Part shown: piece by piece, positions 24,201-38,700 of the stretch
Layout: every line of letters begins with the position of its first letter
Numbering within the stretch: position 1 is the first letter of the stretch
DNA from: Mansonella perstans
Taxonomy: Eukaryota; Nematoda; Chromadorea; Rhabditida; Onchocercidae
NCBI GenBank assembly: GCA_037074765.1
Contig: JBAMDO010000026.1
Span: forward strand, 306,294-370,293
Direction of reading: 5' to 3'
Length of the DNA: 64,000 bases
Made by a program: the position numbers and the translations under genes
Notes under the pieces: generated by a model
Databases searched by the model: none
Told to the model about the DNA's origin: nothing
The model's input: only the letters and a program-made list of their open reading frames with translations

Positions 24201-27200
24201 CGAACTTCGAGCATCCGTTATCCGCAACATCTAAATAAATTAAATGAGTTCGATCATGCAAAACTTCTACAAAAATTACAACAACAGAGTTCTATTTTCC
24301 GGAGATTTTAAGTTATAAGATATATCTGTAAGACATGAAAATATATTTTGAGTGCCTTTTTTTATATCAATGAATTTATTAGATAACGTGAAGTTAACCT
24401 TATCTTTAACAATATGTCTTGTTCCAGTTTCAATATGAATTCCATTTCGTTGCCATGTAACTACTGGTGATGGTGTACCACTGACATGGCAGAAAATTCG
24501 GGCTTCTTCGCCCTCAATAACATGATAATTGCCACCGTTTAATATCTTTGGAGCTTCTGAAGACAATCTTTCAAATATGCAGCAATGACAGATATGAATG
24601 ACAAGGGTTCGTCTTTGAGAATTGTAATTGTGCTTTTGTATTTAAAAAAGAAAAACAATTAATCAAACTCAAACTCGAAATTTAAACGTTACATTAAAAA
24701 AAGCAACTTACGAACTATAGTTACTGTATACAGAAGCTCATCTTTGCCAGCAATATTTGATGCAACACATTTGTATGCTCCATTATCGTTTAGTGTAACA
24801 TCCATTACCTGTAAATGGTTACATTTACTTACCTGTAAATGCTTACAGATTTAGCCAAAGACAAAAGAAATCTTTTTCTCTTTCTCTCTCTCCATGTAAA
24901 AAGAAATAAGCAAAGAAGTTTCTTCTCTTTCTCTCAAAAAACATATTTCAGTGAATTTAATGTTTTCTAGTAGTGATTTCGATAAAGTGACAAAGTATGT
25001 TAAGGGAAAATGAATTTCAAAGAAAATTTTTCTTTTGTCTTTTTGTAACTTGAAAAATACCTGAAGATAACGACCATCTTCACCGATAATCACATTTGAC
25101 GTTGTTTCACGTATCATAGTATCATTCACATACCTATGAAAGAAAAAAAATCATCGTTACGAGCGGATAATTCAAGTAAGATTCTAGAAGTGAATCTTCT
25201 GAGCAGTTTAAAAAAAATCAAATATTAAAATTGAAGTAGTATAGAATGTAAAAAAAAGAAATACTGACCAAAATATTTCTGGTAATGGTTTACCAGTTAC
25301 ATCACAAATCAATGTTAATGTTTGAGTAGTTGGTAGTCGTGGATTCATCTCAATGTTATCACGATTAATCGTCGGTGGTACTGCAAATGGTAGTAGTAAT
25401 TTTGTTTGTTAAAAATTGAAATTTCACAAACAGGAATCTTGAAAAAAATTTTTCAACTAAATTGTTTACATCAGTACCTAAAACATCGATGTGTGCAGTA
25501 GCAGAAGATGTACCAACTTCATTCACTGAGCTACAAGTATATTCACCCACATGTGACTGCTTCAAACGCGATATATCCAGTCTTGTTCCATTAAATGAAA
25601 TTCTTACTCCTAAAATAAAAGTGTATTTGTAATAAGATTGATTCTGGACTAAATACATAACTAGATTATATCATATTTGAAAGAATACGAAAACTTTCAT
25701 ACTACTAATGTTTATTTCAAAATTTAATAATGAAATTCGGTTGTGTCTCAATTTCTTTATAACTTACTCTGATTTATTAATTGATATTATTAATTATCAT
25801 TATTTATTGCTATCTATTTCTTTTACTTAAAAGTACATTTTTCTTGAAAATTTTGGATCCTATAGTTTACTAAAATAAAAATGAAAATACTTAGGAACTA
25901 TGTTGTTAACCTTCTGCAGTAGTAATTAATGGTTGACCATCCTTGCGCCATGATAATGATGGTTTTGGATTACCACTTGTTTGGCACTGTATCGTGATAA
26001 CACTACCTAATGGTCGAACATTATTCTCTGGATATATAGTCACGATTGGAGGTGCTGAAAATTCAGAAATTTAGTATGAAATAAAAGTATATGGATCAAT
26101 GGCAATATCTATTTTAAAGAATTCTAATATATTTGAAAAAGAAACAAAAAAAAAAAAGGATGGAAAAGTTCACTCCAAACATCCAATGTCAATGCTTGCT
26201 TAGTTTTACCGGCCGCATTTGATGCTTCACATATCCAAACACCAGCATGTTCACTTTTTGCTTCCAAAATTTCCAATCCTGTAATCAGAAAATCAGCAAA
26301 AATTATAACAACTTTAAAATTATTTTTAAAATGTATATAAATTCATTTTTTGTGTCTATCACAATTTGAATGGATTTAAAAACTTTTGGATTTTCTGCTG
26401 CATTCGCACTTGAAATTAATTAAATTACAAACCCTGCCCATTATCAATCAGTCGTATACCATTCTTTTCACTAATTGGCACAAGGTAACCATCTTTCATC
26501 CATCGGATTATTGGTAATGGATATCCGGAAACCATACACCAGAGGGTAATCGGACGTCCGACAATAACATGCAGTTGCTGCTCATTGGTACCATGGTCAA
26601 AATGAGGTGCCGCTGAAATGAAAGAAACTTTTTTATTAGTAATTAAATTAAAATTCTCAAAACTTAATGCTATAACATAGTTGAGCTGTAACGGAGTAAA
26701 AAATTTGAATAGAAGAATTACAAGTTGAAAACAATAAAAGGAATTTTTCTGTTTTTATATTCAAGCAACAAACTTTCCCAATTAAATTATTCAACTTATA
26801 TACAATTTACTCGTTTTACATAAAGTATTCCGAACACATCTCACTTGACTTTCATCTTATTACTCTCACATATATCTCAACTTCTGCAGGTGTTTCAACT
26901 ATGCAAAAAGTAAAATTATGATAATAATTATTCGCGGGTTATAATGATTGCAGTTTAAAAACTTTTAAATTTGATTTTTTTCAATTATAAATTTTTTACA
27001 AAGTATCAATACCTGATGCTTTCATTATTTTAACAATTTACTGGACTGTAGGAATAAATTAACCGCTCAGTGAGGACATTTTTGCTAATCATTACTTATG
27101 ATCAAATTCAACTTGTTTGTCTACTGTTAATCTTTTCATTAAGCTCTTTCAATTCATCATTATTCTTCCCTGTTAATTCATTTAAGTTTCAACCATTTTG

Positions 27201-30200
27201 AAATGAAAATCTAATCCTGCTTGATATTTCACATCAAATGAAAAATGTCGTTAGTTTTTGTTCAACAGCTATACAAAAACTTAAGCATATTATCACGCAG
27301 TTAGAACTTAACGTCACTTTAATCTGAAAAATTTCATGCAAGAATTAAGAGCATTAACACAGCCAGGCAGTTATTTGGCTAATATCATTTATTTTTCATA
27401 GCTATATCATGCATTTACTTTAAAACTCTCTCAAATTTAGTGAAGTTGAAGCAAATGACGTGATTTAACCGGAGAGCTTTGTTACTTCTCATGATGATGC
27501 ACACAGTCCATTGATAACGAACAGGAACCAACATTATGCTGTTAAATAAGTATACGTGATTAATAGGGGTGATTAGTGATTATTCCTTATCATTCTCTTT
27601 ATCATTTGTCAATATCATCAAAAATATATATCCAATACCAATATTATTATGTTAGAACTATTCTAATAACCAAACTGTGCCGCTATTATCATCAGCGCAA
27701 GATTGAGTAGTATATTAATAGGATTAGTGAATTTGAATAAATCATTCAACTGGAGCAGAAATTTCGCAAAATGTATAATTTTAGCGGAGGAAGATTTCAT
27801 ATAACATTAGAAATTTGTATAAGCGGCAGAAACAACATAATAATTTATTTCAGATGATCTCACTGATGGAATTAAAATAACAATTAACGATGATGACAGT
27901 TTCTGTGCACTGATCATTGAACACTTTCCAGTCAACAACAAGCTTTCCGACCGTACTCTCTGTTTAACAACCGCTGATCACTATTGCCTCCGAAAAATAC
28001 TTCGTCTGGAATACTTGAATCCGAGTAGTCATTCTACAACCGGTTTTTTCATTGTCCGTGAGTTTTCTTCACTGTGTGTTAGTAAGCTAGAATTGCTGCC
28101 ACTGATGTAACCGGAATCAAAACCGCCTTTAATAGCCTAATCCGATCGATAAATATCTTCCAATCTGATTGTTATCGCTGTCTTCCTTTTTATCCATTTG
28201 CGCAAATGAAGCAAAGTCGTAGTACCAACTGCCTAATTCTGATAATACAAGCGTTTCTTAATTATTACTGCAGTGATAATTATCATTATCTGATAATTAT
28301 CTGATGCATCTGTTATCATGTAAGCAATCCTGACATGCTTGACATCCTACTATACCCATCTGTCGACTTACTATGTATCCTACAGGTAGAGTCGTCGAAA
28401 TTAGCAAGGTAAAAAACAAGTCATTCATATTTGATAACAAATGATCAGTAGATATCTTCTTAAGATCAGCATCATTTGTTTTTATGTCATCTAGACGCTT
28501 TTTAGTTTCCACCTTCCAAAAATGCTCAGAAGTTAAGTACGTACAAAATATTTCCACATAAAAATCAAGTGATGATTCTCCAGCACGATTCAGTGCAACG
28601 CATGAATAATTGCCGGCATCAGAAAGTGACGTACGGGCGATATGTAGTTGCTGACCTTCAGATGTGATCTGAAACTTCAGAGATTATTAAGACGTAAGTA
28701 ATAAATGTTTCAGTTTCGAAAAGTAACTTTCAAATAAGAAAGTTAAGCTTTATGGAAAATAAAGCATCCAGCAGCTGGTGTTAACAGTGGAATGACTCAT
28801 GAACTAGTTCTAGGTTCTGACTAGGTTCCTACTTGGATATAATACTCTGGTTCAGTGATTTAGTGCAATTTTTCCATCACTGTTTGCCAAACAGAAAAGA
28901 TCAAGGAAGACTTATAAACCAATTAATTCACCTTACAGAACATCTAGTTCTATATTAAATAACTCATTTCAAATCTTCCTTTCACTAAACAGATGAACTA
29001 AACCTTATCAATAATAACAAGTCCCGCTTAAAGATCAATTCAGTGCGAAGAATTCAATCTCAAACAAATTAACAATCACCTTTTTGAAATCTGAATTTTT
29101 TTATTTGTTTGTTTAGTTGAGAAAAAAAACAGAAAAAAACAATGTTTGAAAAGCAAACGGAATTATTTGGAAATGAAAAATTTGACTAACTTTAATATTT
29201 GCTACAGTAAGTCCATCAATTGGACTGCCATCTTTATACCATAATATTTCAGTGGGAGTTACCGAATCTTCATCGTGTTTAACCGGACAGAACAATGTAA
29301 TGCTATCTTTTTCTCGTCTCGTATGTTTTTGCGGTTCTACTGTTTCAAGTTGTGGTGGTACTATAAATTTGAAAAATTCATTGGAAGTCAAAGTATACTG
29401 AGTTAAATCACTTTTTGAACAAAAGCATTCTGATATTGGAAGAAGGCTAACCCAACACTTCCAAATTGAAATTTTGTTCCAGTCGACCTCCTTTATTTTC
29501 AACCACACAAAGAAACTGTCCCTTATCGCTTACCTTCACTTCTTTAATACCCAATGTTTGATTATTCTGTAAAATTCAATTTTCTATTTTCTTCATGGAA
29601 ATTCTAGTCACTCACAATTTTCATTGCTATATTTGATTGAAAAATTTTAGACCATTTTACAAATTTTCAAATCTTACTGCTGAAAAATATACTTAGTTTT
29701 AAACAATCACAAATGAATAGAAAACTGAAATTTGTGATGCTTAATAATTTCATACAAGCAAACCTGTTCAATAACAAAGTGATCATAATCGGTCGATATT
29801 GGAATGTTATCCTTGTACCACTTCACTGTAGGATAGGGAATCCCAGAAACAGGGCATTCTAAGTAGATAGATCTGCAAAATACTACTTTGTTAAAAAATT
29901 TCCAGCATTCTGAAAACACACAAATTCTTGCTGACTTGCATCTCTAATAAAGTCCTGAATCTTTTAAATTTAATCGATTGCTGAATTTATTTTTTTAAAA
30001 ACCATTTGCATTGTTTTTAAATTTCAAACTTAGTCAAAACTACTTTCAAGAGTTTCAAAAAAGAAAGAATTTAAAAAGCTAATTATTTCTTAAAATGCAA
30101 TTATTCCAGGAAAAACAAAACTGAACTGATTTTGAAAAGCATTTCTGCTACCATAGGGCAGTAGTAAAGTGTAAGAATGAGCTGAAGAAATAACGTTGTG

Positions 30201-33200
30201 AAGTGGAAAATTAACAAAGCTGAGATAAATTCGTTGAAAAAAAAGGAGCAACGCTTAATATACAAAATGAATTTAAAATATATTGTTTTAAAAATAAGTT
30301 TAATTAACAAAATTGAACATTTAATCAACAAAATTTAATCACCTATTTAATTTAAAAAATTGAAAAATAAGTGGAATTTTTCCAAATAAACTTGTCACAG
30401 ATGCATAATTGATGTTAACAACTGCAAAAATGCGTGAAGCTATTTTACAGTATGTATTAATGAAGTCATTATAATTATTGCTATTTTGATAGGAACCGTT
30501 ATAATTGCTACTGCTTATTAATAATAACAATTATTAGCATTGTAAAACTTGTTTTTCTTTGATTTTCAGCACCTTAAACCAGTCGACAACGTATTCAATG
30601 AAACAAAACTTCAAATGTAAAAGTGGAGAAAAGTATTACTGCTATTGATTCGCCATCAGAGTTTAAACTATTATCTAGGAAGTCGATTGCGCTCATTTGT
30701 TTGTCACCAATTGTTTTACTACATTCACACTTAATTTGAAAATGATTCATCTTTTAAAACGAACTTTCCCACAACAGCCAGCGGATTGGCGATGATATTT
30801 GCTGTATCGATACTGGGTGGTACTAACACTTTTAGCATCAGGGCAATTTCTGCTGAACCCGCTTCGTTTTCTGTCTTACATTTGTATTTGCCTCCATCGC
30901 TCATTTCCACATCACTGATCGTTAGTTGCTACAAAGGTTGAAAATTTTCAAAAATCGATAACATTTGAAGTTATCTTTTTTACTGACTTGATTATTTCAA
31001 AAAACTGAAAATTACAAACATTCTGATAAGTTAACGAGTGTACTTAATTCTTTGTGAATATTTTTTAGATCAGAACTGCGGCTGGAATATCTTAAATCGG
31101 TAACTGAACTGAACTTTACATAACAAAGTAATAATAGGAATCTGTAAAATCTAAGCAACTTCAAGCACAACACAAATATTCTCTGAAGTATCGCAATGAT
31201 TCCTTTAGTGGTAGTTAAAAATAATTTTGCTACAATGAATAAGGTTATGTTAAAATTATCAAAGAAAGGGTTTTAAACGAAAAAAGGTTTATTATTGTGT
31301 ATCAGTTAGATCAATTCGTTAAAGCTTCTAAAAGAAAAGTTTAGCATAAAATTGATCTCTCAACATTTTGTCCACTGTAAATCACTGATAAAATCGCGTA
31401 TAATTTAAAAACATATTAAAAGACAAAATTTATAAGTTTTTCTTTGAAATATATTACTACTATCTGTAGATCAATTTCAAATTTTGAAAATTATCTAAAT
31501 TGATTTTGGAAGTATTTTTTGAAAGCAGAAATGCAAAAATGGAGAATTTCAGCGAAAATGAAACGCTATATTCCAGAAAGTACAATTTAAGAAAGAATTC
31601 TTTAAAATAATTAGAAACAAATAAAGCTGATACGGCGAGCTTTTTCAATTCAATTAATTAATGCATGAATCGGTTAAAAAATCTATAAAGAGTCTTATAA
31701 TGAATGATACAAATGTCTTTCGCCGTTCAAAGCTACAATCTGCTTGAGTCTTGAAAACCAGGCTTCATTCATGGTATGTCCAAAGCGTAAGAGCGACTTC
31801 AAATTGTTCTATTTACCTGCTGTTTATTTTTTAGCATGTCTAATTTAGCCAATGCAGCATACAAAATAGACTAACTGTTAAGCTGAAATTGTAGCACTGA
31901 ACGAAAATGATCAAAAAATTGTTTCCATAATCTCATGACCAGTTTATATCTTCTAATTTATGTTTCGTTTTTCCTCAAGAAGAATATATTTCAAATCGCA
32001 GTCCCTCTTTATAACAGTGCTGCCATAAAACTGTCTAATTTTTAGTTCTGGTAAATAAGAAGAAATTGATTAGAACAGTCATTACTCTTCTTGAGAAAAA
32101 ACGAAACATAAATTAGAGTAAGTCAATCACAAATTTTGATCCTAAATTTAACTGAATTGGTTGAGAACAGAGTTTTACAAAATCATTCTTCCGGTTTTTT
32201 TCTCACTCACAACTGTGAATATATGGGAAAAATTTTCACGGTCTTCAGTGGATAAAATGATGCTGTTTACTTTAATTCAGAAGTGGCTGATATGGCTGAA
32301 ATGAACATCTGACCACCAACAAACATTATTTACAACTTTTAACCAGGCTTACTCGTATAATTTGTGTAAACAAAATTTACTCCATGAAAGTTAACTTAAG
32401 CATTTTAATGTTTCAAGCTTTTCAAAAGTCGATTGGGTTTGTTGTGGGCATTTGGATGAAATGAGCTTTTTATTTATTTTTTATTAGATGTCAAAAAGAA
32501 GAATCAAACATCAATAGCAAAATATCGGAAACTTTTGTAAACAATGAATGAAATTATAGCTAAAAATCTTTGCGACAAGATTATATCAATCGCATCCGGG
32601 TACTTAACCATTGCTAAATGCAAAAGTAAGTGATAACTAACATCAGTAACTTGATTGATGTACCCAAATACAGTTCTTTTGCAATGGAATAATCTCCCCA
32701 TCATTCTAAGGCTTCAAATTCCGCAAAATATCTGAATTGGATAGAATGTTTTATAACTGTTAAGTCTATAAAAAAAATGAAATTTGAAATTTCAGAAAGA
32801 TAGATCTGTTTGAGCTAAGAATTTCGAAATCTGAGGACATATAACATAATAACTGATGGATATGCGTTGTATTTATTTACATCTATAAAGATGGTTCGAA
32901 AAGATCTTTGTTCTTAAATTTGTTAATTGGCCATTATTATCAGTTCATGAAAAGATTAGTTAGAGTGCATCCATCTTTTAAGATCGTAAAGAAAAATTTC
33001 AATCGACTGGCACGCCTTTACGTTAATTGAACAAAGAAAGTACAAAATTTGTAAAAAAAAAAACTAAAATAATTTCAATTACCCATGCTAAAAGCAATTC
33101 TGTTTTCTCTTTTATTAAACGGAAGATAAATACGTCTGATTTTATCATCAGCAATTTGAAGATTGTTCTTAAAATTGTTTTTTTTTTTATTATCCTTATT

Positions 33201-36200
33201 CACTTAACTCTTAAGTGACATAGATAAACAACGATAATGTCCTGCTTGACCACTATTATTATCTGTCTTCTTTAGCATGAATTTTCAGCTGACGATATCC
33301 TTTGTAATGAACTCCCTTTTACAATCAGAGATTTTCTTTCTGTTAAATGAAGATTTGTAGTGAAGACATTTGTCTCAAAGTATTTTACTTCTCTTTGATC
33401 ATTTTCGGTTTTAAGTTTCTTATTGAATGAACAAAATGACTGACCTGTCCATCAGGTGAGATGTGAATGTTTTCAGTAAGATATAAAGGTGAATCACCGT
33501 GAAACCAATGAATTTCTGGTTTTGGATGAGCTTCAACATTGCAATCCATTGTAACTGTTTTACCACTTATTACCTCATACATAGCTCCATCACGACGATG
33601 AAACATAGGTGGGCCTAGTATTAAGAAGCATTAAAATGCCTGATAATAAAAATTAAATTCTTTCTATGCATCTTTGATCATAAATTTGCAATTCAAATTT
33701 TAGGAACTAAATGAAAAATACTAACATTTTTCGTGTTATTTTAATTTAATCATACTGAAAATTTTAGCGAAAAGATCATTTTGATAAATTCGTTTTCGAT
33801 ACACTAGAAGTGAGAAATAACAAAATCATGCAATTCAACTTAACAATCATATGTTGAAAATCATAATTTCCAATAAAAAAGAAATTGTCAAAATCAAAAT
33901 TACCGATAATTTCAAGCTCATAATTCGTATTCAATATTCCAGCTTCATTTTCTGCGAAACACGTATAACGTCCATTGTCATATTGCTAAAGACAGATGAT
34001 CGATTAGTAAATCATAACACTCTACAGATTAAAATATTTGATAAAATTTTTGTCTCCTATCTCATTAATCGTTCTGGTATATTTTACTTCCTCTATTCCA
34101 CTCGTTATATCATCACAGTTGTATGAAAAGCATTCAATGTAAACTAAAAATTCTTGTTATACTTTCGATTCTTCAATTATTAAATCAGTCTCTTCAAGGA
34201 TCTTTGCGCGATCATTTTGAATTGGTTTCCTATTGTATAACCATTTGATCTGAAAAAGAGAGATATGATCTTAGTAAAATTAAAATTATATTCAAAAACA
34301 CTGCCAGCATTATAAATTTTTCTATTAACAATAACCTTTGGTTTTGGATTGCCTTGTACTGGACAATGCATAATGACTCGAGTTCCCTGAACAACACGGA
34401 GATTTTGTTCAATTTGTTCCTCAATATGTGGCGCTACTAGAACAGTCACTGTGAAACTTGCCTCTGCTTCTCCGGCAAAGTTCTTTGCAACACACGAATA
34501 ACTTCCAGAATCTGCTCTACAAAGAAAAAAGACAGACATGGAAAGTTTATTTATAAATTAAACATATTAATTAGTCCATATCATCTCTCTCTCTCTCTCT
34601 TGATTTCTCTCACTCTTTTTAATTTACTAGAGAGTGCTAAGATTTCCATTATGAAGAAGAAAAATAATTTCCATCAAACCTGCTTGATTTAAGAATCATC
34701 ATCGTCTCTCCACGTGGACTCAATATGATATTCTTCATATCTTCAATTGGACGACCGCCGCGCATCCAACTGAAGCTACAGTATGTGTAATATCTTTTTT
34801 ATTTCAAATTACAATATTCTTCTATAATATGACTTATTAAATAAATAGTTGAAATACTGATGTATGATGTTCGGTTACACCATTAACTTAATTAAAAACA
34901 AAAAAAAACCCTACGTGATAATTGGTTCTGGATGTCCATCAGCTTTACATTCAAGACGTGCTCGCTCACCATTACGGATTCGTACTTCCGATTGAAGGTT
35001 TCGGAAATGTGGCTTAATAAAAATATCAACCTCAAAGTCAGCTGATACTGTACCAGCTTCATTACGTGCTTCACACGTGTATCTAAAAATAACTTCATAA
35101 TCCAAACTGTATTCCGAGTTTTCGTTTTCTAATTTGCATATTTTAATGCAAAATGAGAGATTCATTATTTCCATATCCTTATTTGGACAACGATCTCGAA
35201 AGTGGCCTCAGATAAGTTTTGAGAGATCTAAATAAAATTCAAAAGGAAGGAAAGAGGTATATTTGCAGAAAGCTATACTATGCCTCTCTGCAAATACTAA
35301 GAACTTCTATAGTGGAAATGCAATTTGATTACTTTGAGATGCAATTGCTGAATTAGTGTTTAATGAACTGAGACAAAAGTTTACTTACTCTAGTTTATTC
35401 ATATTTTCGCCTCAGTGCTAAAAATGTCACCTGCCAGCATCAGAAGCTTTCGATGATTTAACAATAAAACGTGAGCCACGTGTAAGCAAAGGTCGTCCAT
35501 CTCGTTTCCACATAATCATTGGTTTTGGATCTCCAGTTGCGACACATTCCAACGTCAACGTGGCATTTTCTTTCACTTGTACAATACGCTCACCTTCCAA
35601 GATCATTGGTGGCACTGAAAATAAAAATATTTTATTACAAACAAAAGATGTTTATAATAATTTTACTTACTATCTCAAATCAAAACTGCAATTTAAGTAA
35701 AGTGCAATATAGAAGAATAGGAAAGTAATTTAAGTATTCTATCATCGACACTCTCCTCAAATTTTAAATGAAAGCCTAGCACATGCCTTCTTCATAATTA
35801 TAGTATGAAATTTAGCAATAAGACCATTTTTTGTATATCATATCAGTATGCATCATTTTTGCGGAAAATACTAAATTTCAATATTACAATCACTTCAAAC
35901 TACTTACTCACCAAGTACATAAAGTTGCGTTGTCATGCGATGCTCGCCAGCTCGATTCCTTGCTATGCATGTATATCGTCCTGCATCACTAACTTGCGCT
36001 TCCCTAAATATCGTCATTATTCTTTTTTATTTCAAATTAATGCATTCATTTTGAATTGAGCAAGCAAATTAAAGCCATTCGCTACGATCAACCTAATGTA
36101 ATTTCCAATTGCACTTTTACTTCATTACTTTTAACTTCTCTGAGAACAAGCATTAATTCGACAAACTTAGTTATCATTGTCGAGACAAACGATATATCGA

Positions 36201-38668
36201 TGCAGTGTTTAACATTCCATTTATGTTAATTCAATTCAATGAGTAACTAATATTTAAATTAATGCTCTCCTTTGCATTTATCGTTTTTTCCTGCCTTTCT
36301 GTTCATAATTTTTGAATTTTGAAATAGAAACCTGAGATGACTGTTCATAATTTTTGAATTTTGAAATAGAAACCTGAGATGAATGTAATGCAAATTAGAT
36401 GATTGGATTATAGTAGTATTAAATGACTGCCCATTTTTTAGCCATTCCACTTTTGGCACTGGGGTTCCGCTCACTTCACATCGAATTGTTTGTCTTTGTC
36501 CTTGGATTACTTTCAGCTCATCGATAGATGTTGAAATTCTTGGTGGGGCTGCAATTTAGAGAATTTGGAAGGCAGTCACATAAAACAAATTAAACAACCA
36601 ATAAATTTAAGGAAGTTCTTGAAATAAGTTTACAGGAATAAACTTGCGAAAACAGTTTTATTTAAATTTTCAATTACTTCGATAATCAATAATTTTTACC
36701 TATAACTTGTAAGAATATGTCAGCTTCAGCTCTCCCAACTTTGTTCGTTGCCGTACACGAATATCGCCCTTCTTGATTTACCTGTACTTCTTTCAGTACA
36801 AGTGAAGTACCATTATTCTGAATCTGAATTTGAACAAGCCACTTGGATATATAGAATAGTTATATGAGAAATAGATCGAAATTAAGGATAACATATGATT
36901 TAAACTACAGTCAGAATATTGTGCAACAAAGCAAGGAAGAATTTCAAGCAAGCTTAATTTCTGTAGAACTGGACGTATAAATTTATTGTCAAATAAAAAT
37001 GCCGAGTTTGAATTTTTAAAAATTTTAAATAGAAAATGAACTAAGTTACTTTTCTCTTATTATAATAGCATATTTCAAAGTACTGCCTCACGTCACGTTA
37101 TTCTAATGTTTTCTTTTAGTTGGATTAAATTTTTGAACAAAGTAAGTACTTGAATTTTTTCAGATGGAAAAATTGCACGTCCATTGAAAGACCAAATATT
37201 TGTTGGAATTGGTATACCAGTTCTTTTACATTCCATATTAACCGTTTGATTCAAAACGGATTCGATCGTACGGAATTCCGATTCAATAATTTTTGGCGGC
37301 ACTGAAAACAATTTTGTGTAACTCATAAACAGTGCTGCCATTCAGAAAGACATCCTGTGCATCGGTCAGATTTGTAGTACTTTTGAGAGCTTGTTGAATT
37401 TCATTACTGAAATATCTATGAAAATTCTATTCTTTACGAAAAGGAACTCGAATTCATCCATAAATTTCCCAAATTCATCAAGGAAAAATATTTTAAGGCG
37501 GGATGTTAATTGAAAATAAATTTCTTGCAAAAAAAAAATTTTCTTTCATAGCAATGATAGCTTTGTGGGAAACTTTATGAAATTAAATTTAAAATGAAAG
37601 CTATTTCAAGTTTCGCCGAATAAAAATGAAATTTTCTGAAAAGACATAATAATTAACTTTTCAAGAACTCTTTTCAAGCAGTTTCAACTGAAAATATTAT
37701 AACAAGAATTTTATATCTCTCTTCTAGAGATCTTATCAGAGTAATATATTTTCATCCGAAAAACACATTCAGATTATTTACGAGTCGATTTAAATTAATT
37801 CAGTGAGCTATTCTTGCCTTGCTAATTGTTGCTTAAATAATTCATCGTGTATTTAGTAATTCAAGTTGACAGGTAATTTAATTTTGAATAAAGGCTCCTA
37901 GAATAATTGAAATTGCTAATTCTTTGTTGCTTAATTAAATTTACCTAAAACGACCACATTTATGTGAGCAATGGCTTCTCCCGCATCATTCCATGCCCGA
38001 CAAACATATCGACCTGCATCATAAAGCTGTCCATGTAGTATATGCAACTTTAAGCCACTCGTTGATAGCTGCAAATTATTCGATTATTGATTTTCATTTC
38101 AATTTATGCAACCCAATCAACTTCAATTACAAAAAAAATCTATGAATTTCAAGCGCTTTTGGAATAATTTTTCAAGTGATGTAATTTATCATCTGATTTT
38201 TAATATGCTTTTTTAATTTTCAATATTTTCCATTTTACAAATAAAAAGTTGAATGGCTAGTTTGCTAGGTAAAACTAGAATCTAAATTGGTCGAGCCGGG
38301 GTTTAATTTAAAATGTTGGGAAGAAACCCCATTCAATTTTAGTACCGTCGATTTGCCCTAAGAAGGTTTATTGTGTTGTCGAAAATTGCTCCCCCCAGAA
38401 AAAATGCTTTTCAAAAAATAACAATAAATTTTATTGGCGATAAACCAATCACGACGAAGTGTCATTTATGATATGGGTTTTCGCACTGCTTGGATCAACC
38501 CGTCAAAATTATACCCTTCCAAAATTATTCCTTATGTTTTAAAAACTGGTTTTGGGTTTTTCCTCCGAGTTTCATTCGTATAGTGTAAAAACGTTTTTTT
38601 TGCGAACCGATTTCAAAAAGTTTAATACGATTTGGTTAATATAGACATTTTGTCACCAAAAGATTTTT

Positions 38669-38700
<32 letters not shown>

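Noticed and set aside
28297..28557. Minus-strand 86-codon frame downstream of a hemicentin exon
   Set aside because: It begins as read-through of exon 28545-28668 past its gtacgt donor. The phase-correct join is to 26612, so the remainder is intron.
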